Assembly (NCBI GenBank): GCA_945901085.1
Contig: CAMDJV010000028.1
Span: forward strand, 1-44,144
Source: Rhodovarius crocodyli
GTDB taxonomy: Bacteria; Pseudomonadota; Alphaproteobacteria; Acetobacterales; Acetobacteraceae
Direction of reading: 5' to 3'
DNA length: 44,144 bases
The translations under genes were made by a program, and so were the position numbers. This document shows positions 7,738 to 15,161 of this stretch, piece by piece. The first letter of the stretch is position 1. Every line of letters starts with the position of its first letter. The notes beneath the pieces are model-generated. The model did not search any database. It was not told the DNA's origin and worked only from the letters and a program-made list of their open reading frames with translations.

Positions 7738-8552
7738 GCTGCGGCGGCCTGGGCGAAGACTTCGCGCGCCATCCATTCGGCAAAGCCGGCATCGGTCTTC
7801 GCCATTCGGGCATATTCGCTGACATAGGCGGCGTCAAAGCCATATTCATCGAGCAGGGCGACCGGCTGGGCGCCGCGCTCGGCAATGGCGATGGCGGAGA
7901 TATAGGTGGCGTTGATGGTGCCCGAGGCGAGGCGCTCATCTTCGAGGAAATTACCTTCCACCACGCGCTCCACCGTCACCAGGGCGCGTTGCGCGGCATG
8001 GGCGAGGGTTGCGCATTCGCGCCGCCGCCCCAGCCACACATTGCCAAAGCTATCGGCCATGGCGGCATGGAACACCGCCACATCGGGGGAGAGGGCGGGC
8101 AGCAGCACGATCACATCGCCCGGCGGGCCGAAGGGGTTTTGCTGGACGATCCAATCCGGCCGGTTGGCCAGAATGTCGGAGCCGATCAGGCCACGCAGCG
8201 GCATGAAGGGCACGCCCTTCTCGGCCGCCTGCAGCATGGTGTGGATGGCCGGGCAGGTGGCATCGCGCACGGTGATGCGCCCGGCCTTGAGGGCGGCGGT
8301 GAAGCGGGGCGCAAAGCCGGCCTCGCCGAGCGAGACGGCCGAGGTTTGCACCTCCACCACGCAGCCCGCGCCGATCAGGATATCGGTGGCGAAGCCGCTG
8401 ACGGGCACACCCAGCAGGCGCAGGTTCTTCGCGCCGCGGCGGATGAGCGCCCGGGCGAGTGCCACGCTGGGTAGGGAATTATCCGGCGGCAGGGCGAGCA
8501 AGGCGCCATCCGGCACGCTGGCGGCCATGGCTTCGAGGCTGATGGGTGTCAT
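7734..8552 (-). CDS. CoA-transferase alpha-subunit-like protein (GctA/IpdA-like)
   Basis: A 272-residue class I CoA-transferase alpha-subunit-fold protein. It is recognised by LPPDNSLPSVALARALIRRGAKNLRLLGVPVSGFATDILIGAGCV near the N-terminus and by LPFMPLR-like GVPFMPLRGLIGSDIL and PDVAVFHAAMADSFGNVWLG further on. TAGGAGACGCGCA precedes the ATG, a strong ribosome binding site, so this is the first gene of the three-gene CoA-transferase operon. The likely role is CoA transfer to, or hydrolysis of, a carboxylic-acid CoA ester. The substrate cannot be read from sequence. Confidence 0.88.
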   Translation of the reverse strand: MTPISLEAMAASVPDGALLALPPDNSLPSVALARALIRRGAKNLRLLGVPVSGFATDILIGAGCVVEVQTSAVSLGEAGFAPRFTAALKAGRITVRDATCPAIHTMLQAAEKGVPFMPLRGLIGSDILANRPDWIVQQNPFGPPGDVIVLLPALSPDVAVFHAAMADSFGNVWLGRRRECATLAHAAQRALVTVERVVEGNFLEDERLASGTINATYISAIAIAERGAQPVALLDEYGFDAAYVSEYARMAKTDAGFAEWMAREVFAQAAAA

Positions 8553-8611
8553 TGCGCGTCTCCTATTGCTCTATGATTACGCGCGCGGGCCAAGGGTGGC
8601 AAACTGCGCTG

Positions 8612-9148
8612 ATGGAATTGCACGGCCCCCGGCTCACCCTTCGCCCATTGCGCGCTGATGACGCGGCTTCGGTATTCGCCATGAATGGCGACCCGGAGGT
8701 GATGGCGCATTTTGCCGCGCCGATGACGCGCGATGAGAGCGATGCTTGGCTCGCCCGGCTCATGGCGCATCAGGTGGCGCATGGGTTTTCATTTTGCGCG
8801 GTTGATCTGCCCGGCGCGGCATGCATGGGCGTGGTGGGGCTGCTGCATATTCCCTGGCAGGCGCGCTTTACCCCAGCGGTGGAGATTGGCTGGCGTATCC
8901 ATCCCAGCCAGCAGGGCCAGGGCTATGCGCGCGAGGCGGCGGAATTGGCGCTGGCTTATGGTTTTGGCGCTCTGGGCCTGGCGGAGATTGTGGCCTTTAC
9001 CGTGCCGGGCAATCGGGCCTCATGGCGGTTGATGCAGCGCCTGGGCATGCGGGCGGATGGCGAATTCGGCCATCCGCGGCTGGCGCCCGACCATAGGCTG
9101 CATCGGCATGTGCTGTATCGGCTAAGGGCACCATCGGGCGCCCCATAA
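8612..9148 (+). CDS. GNAT family N-acetyltransferase (RimJ/RimL-like)
   Basis: A 178-residue GNAT protein starting MELHGPRLTLRPLRADDA. It has the RimL-type opening, the acetyl-CoA-binding loop QQGQGYAREAAELAL (Q/RxxGxG/A) and the late motif VPGNRASWRLMQRLGM. Members acetylate ribosomal-protein N-termini or small molecules using acetyl-CoA; the substrate here is unknown. The ATG at 8612 is preferred over upstream starts because homology begins there. It is divergent from the CoA-transferase operon, with about 60 bp between the starts, and convergent with the dienelactone hydrolase. Confidence 0.9.
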   Translation: MELHGPRLTLRPLRADDAASVFAMNGDPEVMAHFAAPMTRDESDAWLARLMAHQVAHGFSFCAVDLPGAACMGVVGLLHIPWQARFTPAVEIGWRIHPSQQGQGYAREAAELALAYGFGALGLAEIVAFTVPGNRASWRLMQRLGMRADGEFGHPRLAPDHRLHRHVLYRLRAPSGAP

Positions 9149-9187
9149 GATGATGGGGCGAGGGCATTCCCCTCGCCCGGCCAGGCT

Positions 9188-9889
9188 TCAGCCCAGCATC
9201 TTGACCAGCAACTCGGCCGTGCGGCCATTGGCAATTGTTGCTGCCCGGGCGTCATAGCTATGCCCGCCCACCCGGGCGAAGGCGTGGTCCACGCCGGGGT
9301 AGATTTCCACCCGCGCGAGGCGGGTATCGGCCAGGCCATCGGCGATGGCCTGCTGGGCGGCGGGGGGGACGAATTTATCCGCCTCGGCAATGTGCAGCAT
9401 GGTGGGGGCGGTGATCTTCGCCGCATTGCCGACCAGGCCCTCAAGCCCCACGCCGTAATAGGAAATATGGCAATCGGCATCGGAATCGAGTGCCATCATG
9501 AAGGCGAGCCTGCCGCCGAGGCAAAAGCCCATGGTGCCGACCTTGCCATTGCAGCCGGGCAGGGCGCGGGCGGCGGCCATGGTGGCCTTGAGGTCGGCGA
9601 TGGCGAGGCCCTGATCCATCCCATTCATCAGGGCAAAGGCGCGCTGCCACTGCTCCTGGCCGGCATCGGGGTCCAGGCTCACGCCCGGTTCCTGGCGCCA
9701 GAACAGATCGGGGCTGACCGCCCAGAAGCCCATGCTCGCCACCCAGTCGCTCAGCGCCCGCATGGTCGCGTTCACGCCAAAAATTTCCTGGATCATGATG
9801 ACGGCGCCGGCTGGCTTTTTTGCCGGTTCGGCCAGATAGGCTGAAAAACTGCCGCTGCCATCGGTGGCCGCGATCTTGATCTCTGGCAT
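9188..9889 (-). CDS. Dienelactone hydrolase family protein
   Basis: A 233-residue alpha/beta hydrolase of the dienelactone hydrolase family. The expected triad is visible as Cys123 in GFCLGGR, Asp171 in AEADKFVP and His202 in GVDHAF. The Glu35 in IQEIFGVN, which activates the cysteine in this family, is also present. The length equals the classic carboxymethylenebutenolidase. AGGAGCATTTC directly precedes the ATG at 9889, and the longer open frame upstream has no family similarity. The enzyme may open lactone rings of aromatic-degradation intermediates; neighbouring genes do not fix the substrate. Confidence 0.93.
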   Translation of the reverse strand: MPEIKIAATDGSGSFSAYLAEPAKKPAGAVIMIQEIFGVNATMRALSDWVASMGFWAVSPDLFWRQEPGVSLDPDAGQEQWQRAFALMNGMDQGLAIADLKATMAAARALPGCNGKVGTMGFCLGGRLAFMMALDSDADCHISYYGVGLEGLVGNAAKITAPTMLHIAEADKFVPPAAQQAIADGLADTRLARVEIYPGVDHAFARVGGHSYDARAATIANGRTAELLVKMLG

Positions 9890-9923
9890 GAAATGCTCCT
9901 TGTATTTTGCCATGATGGACGGC

Positions 9924-10604
9924 ATGTCACGTGGAATGCTCCGCCGCGCCATGTTCACTCTAGCCCCAACTCTATGGCCGGGCATCGGCCGTGCCAATGA
10001 CCTATTGGGCAGCGGCTGGAGGCATGGTGAATATCCCGGCCTGCGCCCGGCGCGGTTTACCGCGATAGGCGAGCAGGGGCTGCGGATTGAGGGCCATGGC
10101 ACTGGCAGCTTCGTCTGGCGGAGGGTCTCGGGCGTGGCCCAATGCCTGAGCTGGCGCTGGCGGGTGGATGAGGGCCCGCCCCCCACTGACCTCACCCGCC
10201 GCTTTGGCGATGACCGGGCGATTTCGGTGGCGGTGGGGTTTGCTGGGTTTCCCAGCCGCGCTGGACCCTGGCAGCGGGCGCAGCACGCCATTGCCCAAGG
10301 TGCCGCGGGCAATCACACCCTGCCGCGCTCGGTGCTGATCTATAGTTGGGGCGGCACGGGGCGGGAGCCGGTGCGGTTTTACTCCCCCTGGCTGGGCCAA
10401 TTGGGCAAGGTGCACCCGCTGCGCCATGCCCGCAGCGAGACCGGGCGGTGGTTTGAGGAGCGGGTGGATCTTGATGCCGATTGGCGTGCGGCCTTCGGCG
10501 GTGAGCCGCCGCATTTGCAGGAGATCGCCATCGGCACGGATGTGGACGATACAAGCAGCAGGGTCGATGCTCAGATCGACCGTATCCGAGTCACTGCCTG
10601 CTGA
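9924..10604 (+). CDS. DUF3047 family protein, probably exported
   Basis: About 226 residues from 9924; starts at 9936 or 9951 are also possible. The N-terminus MSRGMLRRAMFTLAPTLWPGIGRA looks like a signal peptide. The body shows DUF3047 traits: GLRIEGHGTGSFVWRRVS, LSWRWRVDEGPP, RAISVAVGF, LIYSWGG, and a late ARSETGRWFEERVDLDADWRAAFGGEPPHLQEIAIGTDVDDT. This resembles a jelly-roll, carbohydrate-binding-like fold, but the function is unknown. It is divergent from the dienelactone hydrolase, with only 34 bp between starts, so the promoters must overlap coding DNA. The flavin reductase gene follows 11 bp downstream. Confidence 0.78.
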   Translation: MSRGMLRRAMFTLAPTLWPGIGRANDLLGSGWRHGEYPGLRPARFTAIGEQGLRIEGHGTGSFVWRRVSGVAQCLSWRWRVDEGPPPTDLTRRFGDDRAISVAVGFAGFPSRAGPWQRAQHAIAQGAAGNHTLPRSVLIYSWGGTGREPVRFYSPWLGQLGKVHPLRHARSETGRWFEERVDLDADWRAAFGGEPPHLQEIAIGTDVDDTSSRVDAQIDRIRVTAC

Positions 10605-10615
10605 AAGAGCGCCCG

Positions 10616-11095
10616 ATGGACCGTAAGGAATTTCGCAATGCCATGGCCCGATTGGGGGCTGCGGTGAATATTGTCACCACCGACGGGGCGGGCGGGCGGG
10701 CGGGCTTTACCGCCTCTGCCGTGTGCAGCGTGACCGATGACCCGCCCACCCTGCTGGTCTGCATGAATCGTGGCTCCAGCGGTGCGGCCGCCTTCGAGGC
10801 CAATGGCGTGCTCTGCGTCAATACGCTCTGCCATGGCCAGGAGGAACTCTCCAATACCTTTGCCGGCTTTACCGGGTTGGAGGGTGAGGCGCGGTTTTCG
10901 GTGGGCGAATGGGATGCGCTGGATACCGGCGCACCCTGCCTGCGCGGGGCTGCGGTCAATTTCGATTGCAAGGTCACCGAGGTGGTGGAGAAGGGCACCC
11001 ATGCCGTGCTGTTTGCCCAGGTGGTGAATTTGCGCCTGGGCGGCGAGGCGGCGGGGCTGATCTATTTCTCCCGCGCCTATCACCGGGTGGGTTGA
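10616..11095 (+). CDS. Flavin reductase family protein
   Basis: A 159-residue protein of the HpaC/RutF-type flavin reductase family, with an FMN-binding split-barrel fold. Features are MARLGAAVNIVTTDGAGGRAGFTASAVCSVTDDPPTLLVCMNR at the N-terminus, FAGFTGLEGEARF in the middle and LIYFSRAYHRVG at the end, all typical. Such proteins reduce FMN or FAD with NAD(P)H to supply a two-component monooxygenase. No monooxygenase partner lies nearby. It is co-directional with the DUF3047 gene 11 bp upstream and convergent with the next Bug gene. Confidence 0.92.
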   Translation: MDRKEFRNAMARLGAAVNIVTTDGAGGRAGFTASAVCSVTDDPPTLLVCMNRGSSGAAAFEANGVLCVNTLCHGQEELSNTFAGFTGLEGEARFSVGEWDALDTGAPCLRGAAVNFDCKVTEVVEKGTHAVLFAQVVNLRLGGEAAGLIYFSRAYHRVG

Positions 11096-11116
11096 GGGGG
11101 CGCCGAAGCGGCCCGC

Positions 11117-12076
11117 TCAGCCGGCGGTGATACCGGCCACCCGGGCTGTTTCGCGCCAGAAATCGGTTTCGCGTGCCACACGCTCGGCCAATTGCGCGGC
11201 GCTGCTGGGGCTGACCAGGGCGCCGGCCTGTGCCGCGCGCCCGCGCAGCCGCGCATCGGCGAGCACCAGGTTCAGTTTTTCTGACAGCAAAGCCACCGTG
11301 GCGGCCGGCACGCCGCGCGGGGCGAAGACCGAGAACCAGACATTCAGCGGCATGCCGGCAAAACCCTGTTCGGCGGCCGAGGGGATATCGGGCAGGCCTG
11401 GATGGCGGGCATCCGAACTCACGCAGAGCGCCCGCAGCCTACCCTCGCGCACCAGCGGCGTGAGCGGCGGGGGCGAGTTCATGTAGAAATCGATCCGCCC
11501 GGCGATGAGGTCGCTGATCGTCTCGCCGGTGCCGCGATAGGGCACATGCAGCATATCGATGCCGGCGCGGTGCTTGAGGTATTCGGTGCCCATATGGTGC
11601 ATCGAGCCATTGCCGGCCGAGGCGTAGTTCAGCGCCCCGGGGCGGGCGCGGGCGAGGGCGATCAATTCCGGCAGGGTGGTGGCGGACCGGCTGGGATGGG
11701 TGACAAAAAGCTGCGGCGTGTCGGAGATCTGCCCCACCGCCTGGAAATCGCGCATGGGCTGGATATCGCCCAGGCCGCCAATGGCCGCGCGCGCCGTCAT
11801 GGTCGCGCAATAGCCGCAGAGCAGGGTGGTGCCATCGGCCGGGGCGCGCAGCACCGAGGAGAGGCCCACCACGTCATTCCCGCCGGGGCGGTTTTCCACC
11901 ACCATGGTGGTGCCCAGCGCCTGGCCATAGGCCTCGGCCACCAGGCGGGCGGAGAAATCGGTGCCACCGCCAGCCGGTGATGGCACGACGAGGGTGATGG
12001 GCCGCCCGGCCAGGCTGGTTTGCGCCCGGCCCAGCGCGGGGAGTGCGAGGCCGGCGAGAAGCGCGCGGCGGATCAT
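11117..12076 (-). CDS. Bug/TctC-family solute-binding protein 1
   Basis: A 319-residue periplasmic binding protein of the tripartite tricarboxylate transporter (TTT) receptor family. Signal peptide MIRRALLAGLALPALGRAQ is followed by the hallmarks ITLVVPSPAGGGTDFSARLVAE, VVENRPGGNDVVG, LNYASAGNGSMHHMGTEYL and LHVPYRGTGETISDLIAGRIDFY. Its ATG overlaps the stop of the D-2-hydroxyacid dehydrogenase gene (ATGA), so the two are coupled. It may deliver a hydroxy-acid or related carboxylate, but no TctA/TctB membrane genes are in the window. Confidence 0.95.
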   Translation of the reverse strand: MIRRALLAGLALPALGRAQTSLAGRPITLVVPSPAGGGTDFSARLVAEAYGQALGTTMVVENRPGGNDVVGLSSVLRAPADGTTLLCGYCATMTARAAIGGLGDIQPMRDFQAVGQISDTPQLFVTHPSRSATTLPELIALARARPGALNYASAGNGSMHHMGTEYLKHRAGIDMLHVPYRGTGETISDLIAGRIDFYMNSPPPLTPLVREGRLRALCVSSDARHPGLPDIPSAAEQGFAGMPLNVWFSVFAPRGVPAATVALLSEKLNLVLADARLRGRAAQAGALVSPSSAAQLAERVARETDFWRETARVAGITAG

Positions 12077-13038
12077 GCCAGCAACTCCGGCACGACCCAG
12101 AGCGGCGCCTCGCCGCGTTCCATCCGCTGCACATTGTCAAAGGCATTGCGCAGGCGGGAGATATTGCTCTCCTGAGTGGGGCCGGCCATATGCGCGGTGA
12201 GCACCACATTATCCAGGTTGAACAGCGGGTTGTCGGCCGGTGGCGGCTCCTGGTCGAAGACATCGAGGCCAGCGCCGGCGAAGGCGCCGGAGGCGAGGGC
12301 GGCATGCAGCGCCACCTCATCGATCACCGGGCCGCGGCTGGTATTGATCAGGATGGCCTCCGGCTGCAGCAGCGCCAATTCCCGCGCGCCCAGCATGTGG
12401 CGGGTGGAGGCGTTGAGCGGCACATGCAGCGAGACGATATCGGATGTGCGCAGCAATTCGCGGAACAGGCGGAAGCGCACATTCAGCAGATCCTCCTGAT
12501 CTTCGGGCAGGCGGGCGATGTCATAATAATGCACCGGCATGCCAAAGGCCTGGGCGAGGCGCGCCACCTTCTTGCCGATGGTGCCCATGCCGATAATGCC
12601 CAGGGTCTTGCCGCGCACCTCATGCAGCCGGGGCGTGGAATTGCCGCGCCAGCGCCCAGCGACGACATTGGCATGCTGCTTGATGAGTTGGCGCGAGACG
12701 GCGAGCATAAGCAGCAGCGCATGCTCGGACACGGCCACCGAATTGGCGCCACCATTGTTGCATAGCGGCACGCCGGCGCGGCGCGCGGCGGCGAGATCGG
12801 CGCGGTCATAACCCGCGCTGAGCACCTGCACGAGGCGCAGCTTGGGCGAGATGGCAAAAAGCTCATCCTGGACCAGCATATCGGCGAAGCCCACGAGGTA
12901 ATCCGCCCCGCCCATTGCACCCTGCCATTCCGGCGAGCCGGGCTTGGCGATCAGCAATTCGAAGCCATCGGGCGCCATTTCGCGCACCACCTCTTCATCC
13001 ACCATTGATTGCGTGACGACCACGATGCGTGATGCCAT
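12073..13038 (-). CDS. D-2-hydroxyacid dehydrogenase family protein
   Basis: A 321-residue NAD(P)-dependent dehydrogenase. The Rossmann motif GIIGMGTIGKKVA lies near residue 150. The catalytic set is present as Arg in NTSRGPVIDE, Glu in DVFDQEPP and His in VLTAHMAGPT. It probably reduces a 2-keto acid or oxidises a 2-hydroxy acid in the cytosol. It is the middle gene of a minus-strand operon: 24 bp after the family 3 binding protein gene and overlapping Bug protein 1 by ATGA. This pairs uptake proteins with an oxidoreductase. Confidence 0.94.
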   Translation of the reverse strand: MASRIVVVTQSMVDEEVVREMAPDGFELLIAKPGSPEWQGAMGGADYLVGFADMLVQDELFAISPKLRLVQVLSAGYDRADLAAARRAGVPLCNNGGANSVAVSEHALLLMLAVSRQLIKQHANVVAGRWRGNSTPRLHEVRGKTLGIIGMGTIGKKVARLAQAFGMPVHYYDIARLPEDQEDLLNVRFRLFRELLRTSDIVSLHVPLNASTRHMLGARELALLQPEAILINTSRGPVIDEVALHAALASGAFAGAGLDVFDQEPPPADNPLFNLDNVVLTAHMAGPTQESNISRLRNAFDNVQRMERGEAPLWVVPELLA

Positions 13039-13062
13039 GGCGTTGTTCCCCTCTCTTGTCGT

Positions 13063-13788
13063 TCAGGCCGGATCGCCGACGGAAAGCCCCTGCACGCCGT
13101 GCTGGGCGATGAAGCCTGCGACCATGCCCGAGGCCTTCGCCTCCTCGACGAAATCATGCAGCCAGGCGGCGGCGGCGGTGTTCTTGCGTGAGGTGCCGAT
13201 GGCCTGCTGCACGGCGGTGAATTTATCCTCGAGGATGCGCGCGCCGGGCAGTGATTTCAGGTCGGTGATCAGGCGCGGGCGCAGCCCGGCGAGAACTTCG
13301 AGCTTTTCATCGACAAAGCGGGTCAGCGCCGAATCCAGCGTATCGGTGCGCAGCAGCGTGGCTTTGTGGATATTGCGCTCGAGCCACAAATCATAGGCCG
13401 CGCGGGCGGTAACGGCGATGCGGATGCCGGGTTGGTCGACCTGGGCAATCTCGGTGATGGGCGAGCCCGCGGGCACCAGATAGGTGGCCTCGATCTGCGA
13501 ATAGGCGGCGGTGAAGGCGATTTTCTCCGCCCTTTGCGGCTCGGCGCCGATCAGGCCGATATCCCAAGCGCCGGTATCGACCGCATCGGCCAATTCACCG
13601 GGCTTGGGGTAGGGGACGTATTTCACCGCCACGCCCAGCCGCGCGGCGATGGCAGCGGCCATGCTGGGGGAGACGCCTTGCGGGTCACCCTCTGCGGTGC
13701 GGCCGGTGACGAGAAGAAAATTGCTGAGATTGATGCCGGCCCGCAGCACCCCGGTGGGGGCCAGTTGGGCGATGATCTCTGGTGACAT
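13063..13788 (-). CDS. Family 3 (amino-acid type) solute-binding protein without visible signal peptide
   Basis: A 241-residue protein with the SBP family 3 pattern. It has GVLRAGINLSNFLLV at the start, PQGVSPSMAAAIAARLGVAVKYVPYPKPGELADAVDTGAWDIGLIGAEPQRAEKIAFTAAY in lobe 1, and hinge and lobe-2 segments later. The mature-like sequence begins almost at the initiator Met (MSPEIIAQLAPTGVLRAG), and no hydrophobic leader is seen. No in-frame extension supplies one. It may be cytosolic, a sensor, or exported by an unseen route. It is first gene of the operon with the D-2-hydroxyacid dehydrogenase and Bug protein 1, and divergent from the enolase-family gene. Confidence 0.85.
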   Translation of the reverse strand: MSPEIIAQLAPTGVLRAGINLSNFLLVTGRTAEGDPQGVSPSMAAAIAARLGVAVKYVPYPKPGELADAVDTGAWDIGLIGAEPQRAEKIAFTAAYSQIEATYLVPAGSPITEIAQVDQPGIRIAVTARAAYDLWLERNIHKATLLRTDTLDSALTRFVDEKLEVLAGLRPRLITDLKSLPGARILEDKFTAVQQAIGTSRKNTAAAAWLHDFVEEAKASGMVAGFIAQHGVQGLSVGDPA

Positions 13789-13945
13789 GGGGGCGATTCT
13801 CTCTGCGCGTGATGGGCCTTACAATCGGCCCTTGAGGACCATGCTTGCGCCATTCACTCCGCCGCGCAACCGCGCCTTGCCGCAACGGGGCACGCGGTCT
13901 CTACTGGCGGGCGCACCGTGGGCAAAAGCGGGCATAGGAGGAAGC

Positions 13946-15043
13946 ATGGCCGATCTGACCATCCGTGAATTGCGCACCACCCTGCTGGAAATTCCCTGGC
14001 CGAATGACCCGTGGCTGGCGCATCACCCGCTGGGGGCGATGCGGGATCTGGTGGTGGTGGAGGTGGTCACCGCCTCGGGCCTGACCGGGATGGGGTATTT
14101 GCACCTGCTCAACCTGCCGCTGCGCCATAGCATCGCCGCCTGCCTCAAGGAGGCCATGGCGCCGCGCATCATCGGCCGCGACGCGACGGCGGTGGAGGCG
14201 ATCTGGCAGGATTTGTGGCGATCCACCATCACCGGTGGCCGCGGTGGCGTGACGATGATGGCGCAATCGGCCATCGACATCGCGCTATGGGATGTGGTGG
14301 GCAAGGCGGCGGGCCTGCCGTTGCATCGGCTCTGGGGCCATCACCGGTCGGAAATTCCGATCTATGGCAGCGGCTGCTTCCGTGGCTCGCGCGGCGATGG
14401 GATGATTGCCAAGGCGCGGCATTTCGTCGCCCAGGGCTATAAGGCGATCAAGATGCAGGTCGCCCATATTGGCGATGTGCGCACCGATATCGACAATGTT
14501 CGCCGCATGCGCGATGCGTTGGGTCCGGATATCGAGATCATGATCGATGTGAATATGGGCTGGAGCGCGGATGTGGCGATCCAGGCCGGCCGCGCCTTCG
14601 AGGAATTCTCGCCCTATTGGCTGGAGGAGCCGGTGCTGCCCGATGATTATGCCGGGTATCTGCGCTGCGCCGAAATGCTGGATATGCGGGTGGTGGGGGG
14701 CGAGACGCATTTTGGCCGGGCGGACCTCAAGCCCTTCCTGCAAAACCCCCGACTGCCCATTTTGCAGCCTGACCCGATGCGTGGCGGCCTGACGGAGTTG
14801 AGGAAAATCGCCACCGTTGCCGATACTTGGGGCATCACCATCGCACCGCATCTCTTCCCGGAGTTGAATGTGCATCTTCTTGCCAGCATTCCCAATGCGA
14901 GCTGGGCTGAGCAGATGGGGCTGCTCGATGATCTGTGGGTGTCGCATCCGGTGATTGCCAATGGGATGATCACCGCACCCGAAACCCCGGGCCATGGCCT
15001 GGCCTTCAAGCCTGAGGTGCTAGCGGATTTCAGGCTGCGTTGA
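13946..15043 (+). CDS. Mandelate racemase/enolase-superfamily enzyme
   Basis: A 365-residue protein of the mandelate racemase (MR) subgroup, preceded by a perfect AGGAGG 5 bp before ATG 13946. Metal ligands are visible as Asp201 (DVNMGW), Glu227 (LEEP) and Glu253 (GGETHFG). The His302 (IAPH)/Asp276 (LQPDP) dyad and Glu306 are also present. The first-face motif is Lys169-Met-Gln171 (AIKMQVAH) instead of the usual KxK, so the second lysine base is absent. It probably dehydrates or racemises an acid sugar or hydroxy acid. It heads a plus-strand set with the GMC dehydrogenase and SMP-30 lactonase. Confidence 0.92.
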   Translation: MADLTIRELRTTLLEIPWPNDPWLAHHPLGAMRDLVVVEVVTASGLTGMGYLHLLNLPLRHSIAACLKEAMAPRIIGRDATAVEAIWQDLWRSTITGGRGGVTMMAQSAIDIALWDVVGKAAGLPLHRLWGHHRSEIPIYGSGCFRGSRGDGMIAKARHFVAQGYKAIKMQVAHIGDVRTDIDNVRRMRDALGPDIEIMIDVNMGWSADVAIQAGRAFEEFSPYWLEEPVLPDDYAGYLRCAEMLDMRVVGGETHFGRADLKPFLQNPRLPILQPDPMRGGLTELRKIATVADTWGITIAPHLFPELNVHLLASIPNASWAEQMGLLDDLWVSHPVIANGMITAPETPGHGLAFKPEVLADFRLR

Positions 15044-15130
15044 GGGCTTTCGCGATGGCCAGCAGCTTCATATCGGCGCTGCGCCAGCCAATGATGGAAA
15101 GCCCCACCGGCTTTCCTGAACACGCCGCGC
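15030..15130 (-). pseudogene. Remnant of an amidase (GatA-family) C-terminus
   Basis: On the minus strand, within the gap between the enolase-family and GMC genes, the frame reads GKPVGLSIIGWRSADMKLLA then IAKALNAA and a stop. This matches the C-terminal signature of amidase-signature hydrolases, where GLPVGLQIIG...D..LL..A..LE is conserved. Upstream of it the similarity ends at once and runs into the GMC gene, so only about 28-30 residues survive. Its stop overlaps the 3' end of the enolase-family gene by 14 bp. It looks like the scar of a deletion or of insertion of the GMC gene into an older amidase gene. Confidence 0.65.
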
Positions 15131-15161
15131 CACGTGTCTCAATGGCGGCAGAGGAACCAAG

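Noticed and set aside
9890-10312. N-terminal extension of the dienelactone hydrolase frame to 10312
   Set aside because: Family similarity starts exactly at ATG 9889 with a strong ribosome binding site. The extension is antisense to the DUF3047 gene.
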